Assembly (NCBI GenBank): GCA_003508005.1
Contig: DNUE01000075.1
Span: 1 to 64,000 of the forward strand
Reading direction: 5' to 3'
Length of the DNA: 64,000 nucleotides
Source of the DNA: Desulfobulbaceae bacterium
GTDB lineage: Bacteria > Desulfobacterota > Desulfobulbia > Desulfobulbales > Desulfobulbaceae
The position numbers were made by a program, and so were the translations under genes. Every line of letters begins with the position of its first letter. Within the stretch, counting starts at the first letter, position 1. Below the pieces are notes generated by a model. It did no database searches and was not told the DNA's origin. It was given only the letters and a program-made list of their open reading frames with translations. Of the stretch, positions 8,272-17,378 are shown one piece after another.

Positions 8272-10089
8272 ATGAACATCAAGTTGATTATTACTGCGTG
8301 GCTGTCCCTCTGTTTGGCTCTGGGCCTCAATCCGTACACCCTGAGCGCCGAGTCCTGCTCCGTGGACAACTGGTGCTACCAGAACCCCCTGCCCCAGGGA
8401 AATACCCTTCGCGATATTCATGCCTTTTCGGAAAGCAACATGTATGCCGTCGGCGGCGGAGGCACCATCCTCCATTTCGACGGCACGGCATGGAACAGGA
8501 TGGCATCTGGGACAGGCGATGATCTGCAGGGGATATGGGCCAGCTCGCCGACGGACATCTACGCAGTCGGGGTGGAATCCATCCTCCATTACGACGGCAG
8601 CGCCTGGTCAGCGATAGCGATTGATCCGGCTGATGCCGGCGTCTATATGAATGTCTGGGGCTCCTCGGCCAGCGATGTCTTTGTCGTCGGCTATTATGGG
8701 AAAATCCTGCATTACAATGGTTCCGTCTGGTCGAGCATGTCTTCAGGAACCAGCGCCGGGCTGTACGGGGTGTGGGGCTCATCCGCTACTGATGTCTTCG
8801 TGGTGGGCGACAGCAGAACCATTCTCCGTTACAACGGCACATCCTGGTCGACCATGGACCCGGGGACTCCACTCTCCATCTCCCTGTATGACGTCTGGGG
8901 CAGCGGGCCGAACGATGTCTATGCGGTGGGCCATGGCAACGCCACTGCCGACCTGGTCCTGCATTACAACGGCACGAACTGGTCCATCGTGGACACCCCT
9001 GCGACGTATACCACGCGCAAGGTATGGGGCAGCGGGACAAACGATGTCTTTGCTGCGGGCGACAGCGGGGAAGTAGTGCACTTCGACGGCACCAGCTGGT
9101 CCCTCATGGACCTGGGCGATTCACCGGGAATGCTGCTCGGGCTGGGTGGCAGCTCCTCGAGCAATGTCCTCGCCACAAGCACATGCGGCCGGATGTACCG
9201 CTACGACGGCACAAGCTGGAGCGCACTCCATTCGGGTACGACAACCACATTCAGGGACGTCTGGGGCAGTGCGGGGGACAACGTATTCGCCGTCGGGGCG
9301 AATGGGACGATCTCCCGTTATGACGGCACCGCCTGGACGGAAATGGCCTCCGGAACCACTGAAGAGGTGTACGACATCTGGGGCAGCTCGGCGAACAATA
9401 TCTATGCGGTGGGCCGCAGCAACACGGTCCTGCGCTACAACGGCAGCGGCTGGGCGCCGGTCGACACGGGAATCCCGGGAAGCAACAGCCTGTACGGCAT
9501 CTGGGGCAGTTCGGCGGCCGACATCTTTATCGTCGGCACCAACGGCACCATCCTCCACTATGACGGCAGCGCCTGGTCCGCCATGGATTCCGGCACCACC
9601 AAGTGGCTCTCTGCGGTCTGGGGCAAGACCGGTGAAGACGTCTTTGCGGTGGGGGACTCCGGCACTATCCTCCACTATGACGGCAGCGCCTGGAGCCCCA
9701 TGGAATCGGGCGCCAACCGCTACCTTCTCGGCATATGGGGCAGCGCCTTCAACGATGTCTATGCGGTGGGGGAATACTTCATCCTCCACTACGACGGCGT
9801 AAAATGGAGCCAGGTCGATGTGGACCTGCTCAATCGTGAAACAGTGGATGTCTGGGGCCGGTCGGCCAACGATGTCTATGTGGTCCGTGAGGCGGGCTGG
9901 ATGCTGCACTATGACGGCAAAACCTGGAGTGCGGTCGACTCCGGGGCGGCCAACCAGTTGGAAGGCATCTGGGGCGCGCGGTCCGGCGACGTCTTTGCGG
10001 TCGGGCAATGCGGGACGATCCTCCACACCCTGAAACCGCCCTTCCCCTGGATCATCTTCCTCCCGGCCACCGACGGCTTCGGCAAATAA
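8272..10089 (+). CDS. Secreted 14-repeat WD/BNR-like propeller protein
   Basis: 605 residues from the ATG at 8272, which gives a signal peptide (MNIKLIITAWLSLCLALGL... then a likely cleavage after LSA). The rest is 13 complete repeats and one partial repeat of about 40-45 residues with the core pattern DVFAVG..GTILHYDG..WS.M.SGT......VWGSS. The regular Trp-Gly-Ser and Tyr-Asp-Gly-x-x-Trp spacing suggests blades of one or two beta-propellers. No catalytic residues, membrane anchor or sorting tail are visible; the last 20 residues after the final blade are proline- and aromatic-rich. Similar proteins are scattered in Deltaproteobacteria and myxobacteria without known function. It is probably exported to the periplasm or outside the cell. 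Confidence 0.8.
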   Translation: MNIKLIITAWLSLCLALGLNPYTLSAESCSVDNWCYQNPLPQGNTLRDIHAFSESNMYAVGGGGTILHFDGTAWNRMASGTGDDLQGIWASSPTDIYAVGVESILHYDGSAWSAIAIDPADAGVYMNVWGSSASDVFVVGYYGKILHYNGSVWSSMSSGTSAGLYGVWGSSATDVFVVGDSRTILRYNGTSWSTMDPGTPLSISLYDVWGSGPNDVYAVGHGNATADLVLHYNGTNWSIVDTPATYTTRKVWGSGTNDVFAAGDSGEVVHFDGTSWSLMDLGDSPGMLLGLGGSSSSNVLATSTCGRMYRYDGTSWSALHSGTTTTFRDVWGSAGDNVFAVGANGTISRYDGTAWTEMASGTTEEVYDIWGSSANNIYAVGRSNTVLRYNGSGWAPVDTGIPGSNSLYGIWGSSAADIFIVGTNGTILHYDGSAWSAMDSGTTKWLSAVWGKTGEDVFAVGDSGTILHYDGSAWSPMESGANRYLLGIWGSAFNDVYAVGEYFILHYDGVKWSQVDVDLLNRETVDVWGRSANDVYVVREAGWMLHYDGKTWSAVDSGAANQLEGIWGARSGDVFAVGQCGTILHTLKPPFPWIIFLPATDGFGK

Positions 10090-10213
10090 GCGGAGAAGAC
10101 AAAACAGCCCGGACGGCAAGCTTGCCTGAAAACAAAGGAATCCGTAAATTCGCCAATCCGGGCGGGCAAAGGGGAAAGCTCCTCCCGGGCAGAGGCCTGA
10201 AGAGCTAAATCCG

Positions 10214-11119
10214 TCACCCTTGGGGGACTGATCCGGTCGCCGGCCCGGTTGGACCGGGGAACAACGTCTTGAATCGAGCAGGCAGGGGCGCCTGGAACTC
10301 CAGCCGCTCGCCCGTGACCGGGTGAGCAAAGGCCAGAAAACAGGCGTGCAGCGCCAGGCGGCCAACCGGGTTTGTTCTGGCGCCGTATTTTTTGTCCCCG
10401 GTCACGGGATGGCCGATATCGGCCAGATGCACCCTGATCTGATTTTTCCTGCCGGTTTCCAGGGTGATATCAAGGAGGGCGTACTTGCCTGCGGCCTGCA
10501 GCAGCTGGTAATTGGTCACCGAAGGCCTGCCGCCGCCTTCACTGTCGCGCACCGAATAGACCCGCAGGGATCTTGTCTCGCGCAGACTGCTCGCGATCCG
10601 CCCGCTCCTTTCCCTGGGTATGCCCTCGACAATGGCGGCATATTTCTTTTCCGTATCCTGCCACCTTTCCTGCAGTACGCGCTTGACGGTTTCATTCCTG
10701 GCAAAAACCAGCAGCCCGGAGGTATCCCGGTCAAGCCGGTGGACAATGAAAATCCTCTCCCTGGCGGAACCTGACCGCTCCTTGAGCCAGGCAGTGAGAC
10801 GGTAATAGGCGGTTTTGTTTTTTTCCTTCTCCGTGGCGATGGTCAGGAGCCCTGCGGCCTTATCTATCACGATGATCGATTCGTCTTCATGCACGATCGT
10901 CAGGCCGGGACAGGACTTCCCTGCTTCATCCATCTCCTTTTCGGTCCTGATGCAAACCTCGTCTCCAGGCAGGAGTACCTGATCATGTCGCTTCTGCGTC
11001 ACGTTGCCGATGGAAATCGCCCTGTGCTTGAGGAGTTGCTTCGCCTTGGTTTTTGAATAACCGGAACCGGCCAGCAACGCGGCAAGGCTGATTTCTTCCT
11101 GTGCTACCAGTTTTCGCAT
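10214..11119 (-). CDS. RluA family pseudouridine synthase
   Basis: 301 residues from the ATG at 11119 (AGGG lies a few bases upstream). An N-terminal S4 RNA-binding domain (about 1-60, SKTKAKQLLKHRAISI) precedes the catalytic domain, with the signature HRLDRDTSGLLVFA carrying the catalytic aspartate. GRKNQIRVHLADIGHPVTGD is the second conserved RluA motif. It should isomerise specific uridines in rRNA or tRNA; which subfamily (RluC, RluD or another) cannot be settled from sequence alone. It stands alone, convergent with the repeat-protein gene. Confidence 0.92.
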   Translation of the reverse strand: MRKLVAQEEISLAALLAGSGYSKTKAKQLLKHRAISIGNVTQKRHDQVLLPGDEVCIRTEKEMDEAGKSCPGLTIVHEDESIIVIDKAAGLLTIATEKEKNKTAYYRLTAWLKERSGSARERIFIVHRLDRDTSGLLVFARNETVKRVLQERWQDTEKKYAAIVEGIPRERSGRIASSLRETRSLRVYSVRDSEGGGRPSVTNYQLLQAAGKYALLDITLETGRKNQIRVHLADIGHPVTGDKKYGARTNPVGRLALHACFLAFAHPVTGERLEFQAPLPARFKTLFPGPTGPATGSVPQG

Positions 11120-11196
11120 GGATCCCTGATCCCGACAGGAGCATATAAGGTCGTAATCGTAACGATTTCGCCCCAAAAAAGAAAAAAATCATCTTT

Positions 11197-11277
11197 GTCA
11201 TTACAAGCGCAGCAAGGCAATCTCTATCACCCTGAAATAAAAAGAGATTGCTTTGTAGCCTCACTCCTTGCAATGAC
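11197..11277. repeat. Dispersed inverted repeat (GTCATTRC...GCAATGAC type)
   Basis: An imperfect inverted repeat of about 80 nt: GTCATTACAAGCGCAGCAAG and GGCAATCTCT on the left are mirrored by AGAGATTGC and CTCCTTGCAATGAC on the right. This is the familiar GTCATTGCGAGCGNAGCGAAGCAATCTC element found in many copies in diverse bacterial genomes. It lies between the pseudouridine synthase gene and a small Lys-rich gene. It is noncoding; its role is unknown. Confidence 0.7.
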
Positions 11278-11396
11278 GGCTACAGGCTTTGGGCAAAACC
11301 AGCAAAAAGGAGGAAAGCAAAAAAACGAAGACGGACGGGCCAAGGCATCAGAAAGAGGAACTCAACATCACCGCCATTGCCGCGTCCCCAGATTTT

Positions 11397-11504
11397 TCAA
11401 CCCTGCTTCTTTTCTTCCTTTTTCGCCTTTTTCGCGGCCTTCTTTTCCTTGATGCTTTTGGCAGGTTTCTTGGTTTCTTTCTTGGTGTCTTTGCTCTTGC
11501 TCAT
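11397..11504 (-). CDS. Lysine-rich 35-residue protein
   Basis: A 35-codon gene with a good Shine-Dalgarno (AAGGAGA) 8-14 nt before the ATG at 11504. The product begins MSKSKDTKKETKKPAKS, and 16 of 35 residues are lysine with Ala and Glu in between, so it is very basic and probably unfolded or helical. Similar tiny Lys-rich proteins recur in proteobacteria without known function; nucleic-acid or ribosome binding is a guess from charge. A longer frame reaches 11597, but the ribosome site supports the shorter one. Confidence 0.65.
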   Translation of the reverse strand: MSKSKDTKKETKKPAKSIKEKKAAKKAKKEEKKQG

Positions 11505-11657
11505 GATCGTTCTCCTTCGCGTTTGAGTTTGAGTATCGATGCGGACAACAGTCCTGGACTGGACGCTGCCCTGTCGAGGTAACCTATTATACTCCATTTA
11601 TTGATTTTACGCAGGAGAAAGATGGTCGCCTGACATTGCATCGGCAGCGCATCCATT

Positions 11658-14189
11658 TTATTTTTTTGGTTTGGACCGGGCGGTGGGAAGGGCCTGCCAG
11701 GGGTCCTCCGGCCAGTGGTGCTTGGGATAACGCCCTTTCATCTCCTTCTTAACCTGGTGGTAGGAACCGTCCCAGAAGCCCCGCAGGTCAGAAGTTACCT
11801 GGAGGGGACGCCGGGCCGGTGACAGCAGGTGAAGGGTGACCGGGACATTGCCGCCGCAGACCGTCGGGGTGTCGGCAAGGCCGAACATCTCTTGCAGGCG
11901 GACAGCCAGCACCGGTGCTTCGCCTACCGCGTAGCGCACCCTGATCCGCGAGCCGCTGGGCACCTCGATATGGGTTGGCGCGTCCTGCGCAAGTTTCTGC
12001 TGCTGCCGCCAGTCAAGCAGACCACGGAGGATTTCCGTCAAATTAAGGCTGCGCAACTGCTCCCTGCTCCTGATCCCGGACAGAGAGGGGCCCAGCCATT
12101 CGGCAACTGTATCGCGCAGGCAGGCATCGCTCAAATCCGGCCACTTCGCCCCGGGCTGCCAGAGGGCAAGACACCGGACCCGCTCCTGAAATGCCCTCGC
12201 CTCAGCGTTCCACGGCAGGATTTCCAGGCCGCCCTGGCGGATAGCGGCGAGCAGGACGGTGCGAACCGACTCCGGGTCAGGATGCGGCAGGGGCCTCTCC
12301 TCGACAACCAGGGCATCAAGCCGGACCAGGCGCCGGGCTGCGACCGCGCCGGCCTTCTCATCCCAGACGACCTCATCCTCCTCGGCCAAAGCGTTGGCAA
12401 AAAGGTCGAAAACCTCCTGCCGGGTCAACGGCGCGGCCTGAAAAACACGGCCATCCCCCTTCCCGGCATCCAGGTCGGTGATGACCAGGTAGGGAGAGGC
12501 GGAAAGCGGGTCGTGGGGAGCAAGGCTGGCGCCGCGACCGGAGGTGAGCTTGTAGTTGTGGCCGGAGCCAGAGCGCTGGCGAGCCAGTCGGTCAGGAAAG
12601 GAAGGGGCGAGGAGGGCTCCCAGCGAGCACTCCTCGCCTTGCCGCGATGCCGGCCTGGTAAGCAGCCGGCGAAGCTGACGGCTCACCTGGTCGATCCGGC
12701 GGCAGGCACCCGGATCGACGTCGAAAGGCCTGACCGCTCCTGCCCCATCTGCCCGGAACTCGCGGAGGAGATGAAGGCGGTCCCCGATATCCACTGAATG
12801 ATCCCGGCCCCTGATCAGGTCGCGCTCCGAGAGCAGCGCGGCCAGGTCGCAGGCCAGCAAGCCGCAGCCCAGACGCTCACCCTGGAGAAGCATGCGGGCC
12901 AGGCGGGGATGCAGCGGCAGCGCAACCATGGACCGTCCCACCCGGGTGATGCGGAGATTTGCGTCCAGGGCGCCCAGCCGGACAAGCAGGGTCCTGGCCT
13001 GGGCCAAGGCACCCTTGGGCGGCGGATCAAGCCACTGCAGCTGGTCGGCCTCGCCGCTGCCCCAGGCGGCCAGATGCAGGGCAAGCCCCGCCAGGTCCGC
13101 CTCCAGGATCTCCGGCCGGTCGAAGGCCTGCAGGCCTTGTTCGATGTCCATGCTCCACAGCCGGTAGCAGACCCCGGGGCCCAGGCGGCCGGCCCGGCCC
13201 TGCCGCTGGATTGCCGAGGCCCTGGAGATGCGCACCGTTGCCAGCCGGATCAGACCGGAGTTCGGGTCAAAACGCGGCACCCTTTTCCAGCCGCAGTCGA
13301 CCACCGCGCTGATCCCCTCGATGGTGATGCTCGTCTCTGCGATGGTGGTGGCAAGGATAACCCGCCGCCGGCCGCGGGGGTCGGGCCGCACTGCCCTTCC
13401 CTGCTCGGCCAGGCTCAGCTCGCCGTACAGGGGCAGCAGGGAAAGGCCGTCGGCCGCGGCCAGCGGCTTCAGCAATTCCTGGGCCTGACGGATTTCTCCG
13501 GTGCCGGGGAGAAAGGCCAGGATGTCCCCGGCTTGTTCGCGCAGGGCGTGCCGAACCGCCGCCGCAACGCCTGCGGCAAGATGGTCGCCGCGGCTGCTGC
13601 CGGCTTGAGCCGGCGGAGGCAGATGTACCACGGCCACCGGATACTGGATGGTGCCGCAGGCGACCACCGGCGCATCCCCCAGGAGCCGGCTGACCGGCGC
13701 TGGGTCGAGGGTGGCGGACATGACCAGCAGCCGCAGGTCGTCGCGCAGGGCTGCCCTCACCTCCAGGCACAGGGCCAGGGCGAAATCTCCATCCAGACTT
13801 CGTTCATGAAACTCGTCGAAGATGACCAAGCCTACTCCGGCAAGCTCCGGGTCCTGCTGCAGTCGGCGGAGCAGGATGCCCTCGGTGACCACTTCGATCC
13901 GGGTGGCCGCGGTTATTCTCCGGTCAAAACGCACCTGGTAGCCGACGGTCAGTCCCGCTTCCTCGCCGAGTTGTTCCGCCATGTAGACAGCCGCAAGGCG
14001 GGCCGCCAGACGCCTGGGCTCCACCAGGATGATCGTCCGGCCGGCGAGCCAGGGCTCGGCCCGCAGGGACAAAGGGGCAACCGTGGTCTTGCCGGAACCG
14101 GGCGGCGCACAGAGGACCGCCCCCCGTCCGGCGCACAGATGCTGCCGCAGTTCAGGCAGTACCTGGGAAACAGGCAAGTCAGCAGCCAT
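11658..14189 (-). CDS. hrpB: ATP-dependent helicase HrpB
   Basis: 843-residue DEAH-type helicase. Visible: Walker A APPGSGKTT near the N-terminus, DEFH box (IFDEFHERSLDGD), motif III (MSATLD), motif VI region (QRQGRAGRLGPGVCYRL), helicase-associated domain 2 and the HrpB-specific C-terminal region ending in SYHQVKKEMKGRYPKHHWPEDPW. This tail is diagnostic for HrpB against HrpA. The cellular role of HrpB remains unclear. ATG at 14189 was taken; an in-frame GTG two codons upstream is an alternative. A poor terminator context follows, and the gene appears monocistronic. Confidence 0.95.
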   Translation of the reverse strand: MAADLPVSQVLPELRQHLCAGRGAVLCAPPGSGKTTVAPLSLRAEPWLAGRTIILVEPRRLAARLAAVYMAEQLGEEAGLTVGYQVRFDRRITAATRIEVVTEGILLRRLQQDPELAGVGLVIFDEFHERSLDGDFALALCLEVRAALRDDLRLLVMSATLDPAPVSRLLGDAPVVACGTIQYPVAVVHLPPPAQAGSSRGDHLAAGVAAAVRHALREQAGDILAFLPGTGEIRQAQELLKPLAAADGLSLLPLYGELSLAEQGRAVRPDPRGRRRVILATTIAETSITIEGISAVVDCGWKRVPRFDPNSGLIRLATVRISRASAIQRQGRAGRLGPGVCYRLWSMDIEQGLQAFDRPEILEADLAGLALHLAAWGSGEADQLQWLDPPPKGALAQARTLLVRLGALDANLRITRVGRSMVALPLHPRLARMLLQGERLGCGLLACDLAALLSERDLIRGRDHSVDIGDRLHLLREFRADGAGAVRPFDVDPGACRRIDQVSRQLRRLLTRPASRQGEECSLGALLAPSFPDRLARQRSGSGHNYKLTSGRGASLAPHDPLSASPYLVITDLDAGKGDGRVFQAAPLTRQEVFDLFANALAEEDEVVWDEKAGAVAARRLVRLDALVVEERPLPHPDPESVRTVLLAAIRQGGLEILPWNAEARAFQERVRCLALWQPGAKWPDLSDACLRDTVAEWLGPSLSGIRSREQLRSLNLTEILRGLLDWRQQQKLAQDAPTHIEVPSGSRIRVRYAVGEAPVLAVRLQEMFGLADTPTVCGGNVPVTLHLLSPARRPLQVTSDLRGFWDGSYHQVKKEMKGRYPKHHWPEDPWQALPTARSKPKK

Positions 14190-14643
14190 GCGCACACACC
14201 CCCTGCCGGCCGCGGCGGGTCAGCAGGACAACAATGCCGCGGGTATGATGACTGGGTTTTTCCATATACGACTCCGCCTGAAAATAATGAATTGTCCATG
14301 CAAAACGGGCAGTTCAGGAACCAGCAGGCACATACCATACCGCGGCAACGAAGTTCAGCAAGGGAAAAAGCCCTTGAAGAAAAGGGGGCCCCGACCGGAG
14401 GCTAATGCTCAGGCTGCGCATGTCCGCTCCCCCGGCGCGAAACCCTTGCGGACAACATGAAATGTCAGGTGATTGTTTTCCGCATTAAGGCGTTCAATTT
14501 TAGCGGAACGGGGCGGTGTTGCTCCAAGCCGGACAGGACAAAGAATATCTTTCTTCTCGCTCCCTTCTTTTTACGGTATCATGGAGATATCCGTTCCGGA
14601 GTCGCTCGTCGTTCTTGACTCTCCACGTTAACCAGGGAACCCT
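14190..14643. other. Intergenic region without recognised gene
   Basis: 454 bp between the divergent hrpB and metallophosphoesterase genes. Open frames here are extensions of antisense shadows with no ribosome site or recognisable protein. Short inverted repeats are present: CAAGGG/CCCTTG around 14,360-14,380, and TGTCCGC (14421-14427) with GCGGACA (14448-14454). Promoters for both genes must lie here. Confidence 0.4.
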
Positions 14644-15375
14644 ATGCGCACAGCCGTGCTTGCCGACATTCATGCCAACCTGGCGGCCCTTGAGGCCGTG
14701 CTGGAGGATATCGCCGGCCAGCGGGTCTCCGACCTCATCTGCCTGGGCGACAGTATCGGCTACGGCCCCGATCCCGGTGAGGTTCTCGGGGAAGTGCGGC
14801 GGCGCCAAATGCTCTCTATCCTGGGCAATCACGAATACGCATGCCTGAACAGGATATACCTGGAGCAAATGAACCCGGACCCGAAACGGTCCATGGAAAT
14901 GACCTTGCAGATGCTCTCCCCAGAGGACAACGCCTTTATCGTCAACCTTAAGCCGATGCTGGTGCACTGCGGAGCACGCATGGTCCACGGCTGCCCCCCG
15001 AAATCGCCCACCTGTTATCTCTTTAATCCCAGTGAACGCATGCTGGACAGTCTCTTCAACTCCTTTCCGGAACGGCTCTGCTTCTACGGCCACACCCATG
15101 TCCTCAGTTTCTTTGAACAGGGGCTGCCGCCGGAAAAAGGCCAGGAGGCAGAGCTTGGTACCTACCGCCTGCACCCTGACCGCCGCTACCTCATCAACCC
15201 CGGCAGCGTCGGCCAGCCGCGGGACGGCATCAACAACCACGCCAAATATCTGATCTGGGATCAGGAAAAGGGGACCGTCAGCTACCGGGCCGTGGCTTAC
15301 GACGTACAGCGAACCGTGAACCGGCTGCGGCGGCTCGGATTTCCTGCGTTCAACGCCGAACGCCTGGTCTGGTAG
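14644..15375 (+). CDS. Metallophosphoesterase (calcineurin-like, YfcE/MJ0936-type)
   Basis: 243-residue protein starting MRTAVLADIHANL, the DxH metal motif of calcineurin-like phosphoesterases. It continues with LGDSIGYGPDP (GD), GNHE (the GNHD/E motif), GHTH (YGHTHVLSF) and a final NPGSVGQPRDG loop. This full set indicates an active dinuclear-metal phosphodiesterase or phosphatase. The substrate is unknown. Its stop is 15 nt before the start of a Ser/Thr kinase gene, so a phosphatase/kinase pairing is plausible. Confidence 0.9.
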   Translation: MRTAVLADIHANLAALEAVLEDIAGQRVSDLICLGDSIGYGPDPGEVLGEVRRRQMLSILGNHEYACLNRIYLEQMNPDPKRSMEMTLQMLSPEDNAFIVNLKPMLVHCGARMVHGCPPKSPTCYLFNPSERMLDSLFNSFPERLCFYGHTHVLSFFEQGLPPEKGQEAELGTYRLHPDRRYLINPGSVGQPRDGINNHAKYLIWDQEKGTVSYRAVAYDVQRTVNRLRRLGFPAFNAERLVW

Positions 15376-15390
15376 GCTGATCCGGACCTC

Positions 15391-16776
15391 ATGAAGCAGT
15401 GCCATCCCGCGCAAATCGGACGCTATCCCCTAGCCGGCATCCTCGGCCACGGAGGCATGGGCACAGTGTACCGGGCCCTGGCGGCGAAATCCGGCAGGAT
15501 CGTGGCCCTGAAGCTGCTCAGTCCCAGCGAACCCCTGCTCGCGGCGGTGGGCATGGCAGGGCTGCGGGAGATATTCGACACCGAGGCGGCGATCATGTCC
15601 GGACTCAGCCATCCCCACATCGCCGAGGTCCTGGATTCCGGCCTGGACGAGCAGGGCCGGCCGTTCTACGTCATGGAGCACTTCTGCGTCAACCTGGGGA
15701 TGCTGATCGGCGAGCAGTACCTGGTGGAAAAACCCTGCCGCCGGGTCCCGGCGGACAAGGCTGTCACCTATGGCTGCCAGATTCTGGCCGCGCTGCAGTA
15801 CATGCACAGCGCCGGGGTCATTCACCGGGACATCAAGCCTTTCAACATACTGGTCTCCGAGGCTGATACCATCAAGATCTGCGACTTCGGACTGGCGAAA
15901 AGGATGCGGGAAAAAACAATTTCCGCCCCCGGCATGCACATCGGCTCCCCCTACTACACGGCACCGGAACAGCTCGGCAACCCAGAGGGGGCTGATGGTC
16001 GGGCAGACCTTTATGCCGCCGGGGTCCTGCTCTACAGGATGCTCACCGGCGAACTGCCGGCGATGAAAGGATTCATGCTCAGCCAGGTCAACCCGCAGTA
16101 TGACGGGTCCTGGGACGTTTTTTTCGCCAGAGCCCTCAGTTGGCGGCCCGATCAACGTTTTCAGAGCGCGGCAGAAATGGTTGAGGCCCTGGGTCGCCTC
16201 GAACTGCGCAGGGAACGAATGCGGCGGAACCACCAGGCTCGTGCAAGTATAAACACTCAGCAACTGCGCTTCTCTCCGCTCCGGGTCTCCGGCGACAAGG
16301 CCAGGGCGGTGTTCGCGGTGGACCAGCTGTGGCAGCCGCTTGCGCCATCCTGCCAGCGATTCACGGTCAGGGACACCGACACGGTGCTGGACGAAACCAC
16401 CAGGCTGATCTGGCAGCGTCATCCTTCGGAAAAGCCTGTAGACCGAAAAAACGCTGCTGAACTGGTCGGCGCCCTGAATGAAACCCGCTTTGCCGGCATT
16501 GATTTATGGCGGCTGCCTACGGTCGATGAGCTGCTGTCCCTGACCAGGGACCCAGCCCTTTCCCCCGCCGTGAGCGACCGCATCCCCCTTCCAGGCAAGA
16601 GCGATTGGTTCTGGAGTTGCGACCGACGCTCGGCGCAGACGTCCTGGTACGTCAACACCTGCCTGGGCTTTGCCGGCTGGCAGTACAATGACTGCCGCTA
16701 TGCGGTCCGGGCGGTGGCCTCAATTTCCGTTTTATCCAGAGGGGCAGGAACTCCTCCTTCAGTTGCGGGGCAATGA
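15391..16776 (+). CDS. Ser/Thr protein kinase with C-terminal DUF1566 domain
   Basis: 461 residues. A Hanks-type kinase fills about 10-270: glycine loop GHGGMG (19-24), catalytic lysine K41 (VALKLL), HRDIKPFN with D147, DFG with D165, and YYTAPEQL. All key catalytic residues are present, so it should be active. After a linker, residues about 325-450 form a DUF1566/Lcl-type domain (TTRLIWQR, then DLWRLPTVDELLSL, then FWSCDR and YAVRAV), usually found in exported or ligand-binding proteins. No membrane segment separates the two, so both halves look cytosolic. It is cotranscribed with the phosphoesterase and overlaps the possible start region of the downstream cysteine-cluster gene. Confidence 0.9.
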   Translation: MKQCHPAQIGRYPLAGILGHGGMGTVYRALAAKSGRIVALKLLSPSEPLLAAVGMAGLREIFDTEAAIMSGLSHPHIAEVLDSGLDEQGRPFYVMEHFCVNLGMLIGEQYLVEKPCRRVPADKAVTYGCQILAALQYMHSAGVIHRDIKPFNILVSEADTIKICDFGLAKRMREKTISAPGMHIGSPYYTAPEQLGNPEGADGRADLYAAGVLLYRMLTGELPAMKGFMLSQVNPQYDGSWDVFFARALSWRPDQRFQSAAEMVEALGRLELRRERMRRNHQARASINTQQLRFSPLRVSGDKARAVFAVDQLWQPLAPSCQRFTVRDTDTVLDETTRLIWQRHPSEKPVDRKNAAELVGALNETRFAGIDLWRLPTVDELLSLTRDPALSPAVSDRIPLPGKSDWFWSCDRRSAQTSWYVNTCLGFAGWQYNDCRYAVRAVASISVLSRGAGTPPSVAGQ

Positions 16777-16814
16777 CTTCCCCCCTTGCCTTTTCCGGAA
16801 AGCGGAAGCATTAT

Positions 16815-17225
16815 ATGGGTGAACACACCCTATTTTCTATTGGTGCCGTGCTGATGGGAACCTCTCATCCCTGTATGACCTGCGGGGCTTGCTGTGCCTG
16901 CTTCAGGATATCCTTTTATTGGGCCGAGTCCGATCTCGCTATTCCGGAAGGAATGCCGCATGTGCTGACCGATCATCTTCAGGGCCATTTTCTGGTGATG
17001 AAAGGCACGAGCAGCCCTGCACCGCGATGCATCGCCTTGGAGGGAAGCATCGGCGGCAAGGTCCGCTGCACGATCTATGAACAGCGGCCCACCCCTTGCC
17101 GGAACTTCGTTCCGTCAGGGGAGGATGGCAGAGCAGAAAATAACCGCTGCGACATGGCCCGGGGCAAATGGGGCCTGCCCCCTCTCAATGCGGCCTGTTG
17201 GAATCGGCATGCCGAAAAGGGGTAA
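16815..17225 (+). CDS. YkgJ family cysteine cluster protein
   Basis: About 136 residues from the ATG at 16815 (GGAAG lies upstream). Starts at 16773, overlapping the kinase stop as ATGA, and at 16854, closest to the conserved region, are alternatives. The cysteine pattern PCMTCGACCACFRISFYW, then CTIYEQRPTPCRNF, and a late NRCDMARGKWG identify the YkgJ/UPF0153 cluster thought to bind an Fe-S cluster or zinc. Function is unknown in the family. It appears to be the third gene of the phosphoesterase-kinase operon. Confidence 0.8.
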   Translation: MGEHTLFSIGAVLMGTSHPCMTCGACCACFRISFYWAESDLAIPEGMPHVLTDHLQGHFLVMKGTSSPAPRCIALEGSIGGKVRCTIYEQRPTPCRNFVPSGEDGRAENNRCDMARGKWGLPPLNAACWNRHAEKG

Positions 17226-17378
17226 AGAGTGATTGCAGCGGCCAGACAAAATGATCTTTTCTGGATTGATTCCCGGCCGGCATGAGATGAACTGACAGCA
17301 GCAAAAAACCTGTTTCCCGGAGTTGACTGAGCAAAGTGCGGAGGCTCCTTTACTGCGGGAAAAGCGAAGGAGGAGACA

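Noticed and set aside
12798..14405. 535-codon plus-strand frame over hrpB
   Set aside because: Antisense shadow; low-complexity Gly/Gln/Pro-rich translation, while the minus strand gives an intact HrpB.
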